From an uncultured Anaerolineales bacterium (GTDB taxonomy: Bacteria > Chloroflexota > Anaerolineae > Anaerolineales > UBA11657): 6,513 nucleotides of DNA. Within the stretch, counting starts at the first letter, position 1. Every line of letters starts with the position of its first letter. A model generated the notes under the pieces. It was not told the DNA's origin and did no database searches. It saw nothing but the letters and a program-made list of their open reading frames with translations. Of the stretch, positions 5,702 to 6,513 are shown piece by piece. Both the position numbers and the translations under genes were made by a program. The DNA lies in NCBI GenBank assembly GCA_913040765.1, contig CAJWIA010000086.1:1-6513 (forward strand), written 5' to 3'.

Positions 5702-6513
5702 CTAGTTGTTCCAACCAGTGTATTTAGCAGTCAATCCTTCTATCCTGCCGGCAGCTGCGCCCAACAATTCTGCTGGATCGCCACCCGTTTGAATATTACC
5801 AAGGGCTTCTGCATACATCTGGTGATACTCTGTGTATCCCGGAGTACCAATACGAGGTATACCAAAGTCATTCATTGCATCTAACCATAGTCTCTGGCTT
5901 CCACCTTCAGCGTACTCTGGAAGTTCGTTGAACAGGCCTATGTTAGCAGGCAACTGTCTCACGTACTTGTAGAAGATTCGGGCTCCGTCATCAGATGCAG
6001 CATATTTGACGAAGGCTACAGCCTCTGCAAGATTTTGAGTGTTCGGGGAAATTCCATAGTGCCAACTACCAGTGTGACAAACCTGGGTCTTGAAATATGG
6101 AATACCAGTCACACCCCAGTTGAAGTTACCTTCACCGTGAATTCTGTTAAGAGCACCAATTCGGTTGTCAGGTGTTACCATGAAGGCCGAAATGCGACTC
6201 TCAAAGATCTCAGGAATTGACTCCACTGGAGTAACTTTCTGTTTCTGATGCATGTCCTGATAGAACTGATGTGCTTCGACAGATTCTGGAGCATCTACAT
6301 AACCCCTGAAAGTTACACCATCGTCGCCCATACCTAGCCAAGCATCACTACCTTTGACACCATTGGAGCGTCTGAAGATACCATGCTCATAATCACCAGT
6401 CCAGGTACCTTGACCCCAACGTACACCCCACTGATCAGGTACACCGTCACCATCATTATCCAAAGTTGTTTTTACCCATGCGTCCATTGCTTCATCCATC
6501 GTCCAAGAATCTG
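5702..6513 (-). CDS. ABC transporter extracellular solute-binding protein, family 1 (UgpB/MalE-like), C-terminal part
   Basis: This is the last 269 residues of a solute-binding protein for the CUT1 importer; the frame stays open to the window edge (DSWT precedes the first visible Met at 6499). Full-length relatives are about 420-460 residues, so the signal peptide and N-terminal lobe are off-window. The protein would capture substrate outside the inner membrane and deliver it to the two permeases. Supporting signatures are TMDEAMDAWVKTT, followed by an acidic DNDGDGVPDQWGV loop (common in this family before the hinge), FYQDMH, FESRISAFMV, and the C-terminal HTGSWHYGISPNTQNLAEAVAF...SDDGARIF block, where the hydrophobic helix continues the family-1 fold. 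Aromatic residues around GSWHYG and DQWGVRWG could contribute to ligand stacking, which would suit sugars or nucleobases equally. The Met at 6499 is internal and not the real start. The stop is TAG, 36 bases before the hairpin. Confidence 0.92.
   Translation of the reverse strand, partial: DSWTMDEAMDAWVKTTLDNDGDGVPDQWGVRWGQGTWTGDYEHGIFRRSNGVKGSDAWLGMGDDGVTFRGYVDAPESVEAHQFYQDMHQKQKVTPVESIPEIFESRISAFMVTPDNRIGALNRIHGEGNFNWGVTGIPYFKTQVCHTGSWHYGISPNTQNLAEAVAFVKYAASDDGARIFYKYVRQLPANIGLFNELPEYAEGGSQRLWLDAMNDFGIPRIGTPGYTEYHQMYAEALGNIQTGGDPAELLGAAAGRIEGLTAKYTGWNN

Noticed and set aside
5576..5884. Plus-strand open frame of about 100 codons crossing the hairpin and the end of the binding-protein gene
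   Set aside because: It is antisense to a clear family-1 binding protein, runs through the hairpin, and its translation has no recognisable motif or ribosome binding site.
6497..6499. ATG at 6499 as the start of the binding-protein gene
   Set aside because: The frame continues upstream (DSWT) into typical family sequence, and a start here would lack the signal peptide and N-terminal lobe.

Overview
The window is one strand-consistent bacterial gene block: every supported gene lies on the minus strand, so transcription runs from high to low coordinates. In transcription order it holds: the C-terminal part of an extracellular (periplasmic or lipoprotein) solute-binding protein (5702-6513, cut by the window edge); a strong perfect hairpin (5623-5665); two CUT1-type ABC permeases (4545-5477 and 3590-4510); a nucleoside hydrolase (2539-3483, 'NH-A'); an ADP-ribosylglycohydrolase-family protein (1457-2542, 'ARH'); a second nucleoside hydrolase (540-1460, 'NH-B'); and the N-terminal part of a third nucleoside hydrolase (1-511, 'NH-C', cut by the window edge).

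The layout reads as one import-and-cleave operon. The transporter genes come first. They are followed by four predicted cytoplasmic hydrolases, all from families that cut a bond at the anomeric carbon of ribose. NH-A/ARH and ARH/NH-B overlap by 4 bases (ATGA), each with a strong Shine-Dalgarno sequence inside the upstream gene, so these three are probably translated in step. NH-C follows 28 bases later with a GTG start and no obvious ribosome binding site. The simplest reading is uptake of nucleosides or other ribosylated compounds and release of base plus ribose (or ribose-containing fragments). The substrate cannot be fixed from sequence. CUT1 transporters classically carry oligosaccharides, polyols and glycerol-phosphate, so pairing one with three nucleoside hydrolases and an ARH is the most notable feature here. 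No transporter ATPase gene is visible.

The organism is a bacterium with fairly AT-rich DNA (GC content looks a little above 40 percent by eye, not computed), ATG/GTG starts, TAG/TAA/TGA stops and GGAGG-type ribosome binding sites. The gene content would suit an oligotrophic or marine heterotroph such as a Chloroflexota (SAR202-like) lineage, but this is a guess from style and not a phylogenetic result. There is no sign of mobile elements, tRNA or rRNA genes, CRISPR arrays or integration sites. The only non-coding stretches are 5478-5701 (hairpin plus leader), 3484-3589, 4511-4544 and 512-539; none exceeds 300 bases.
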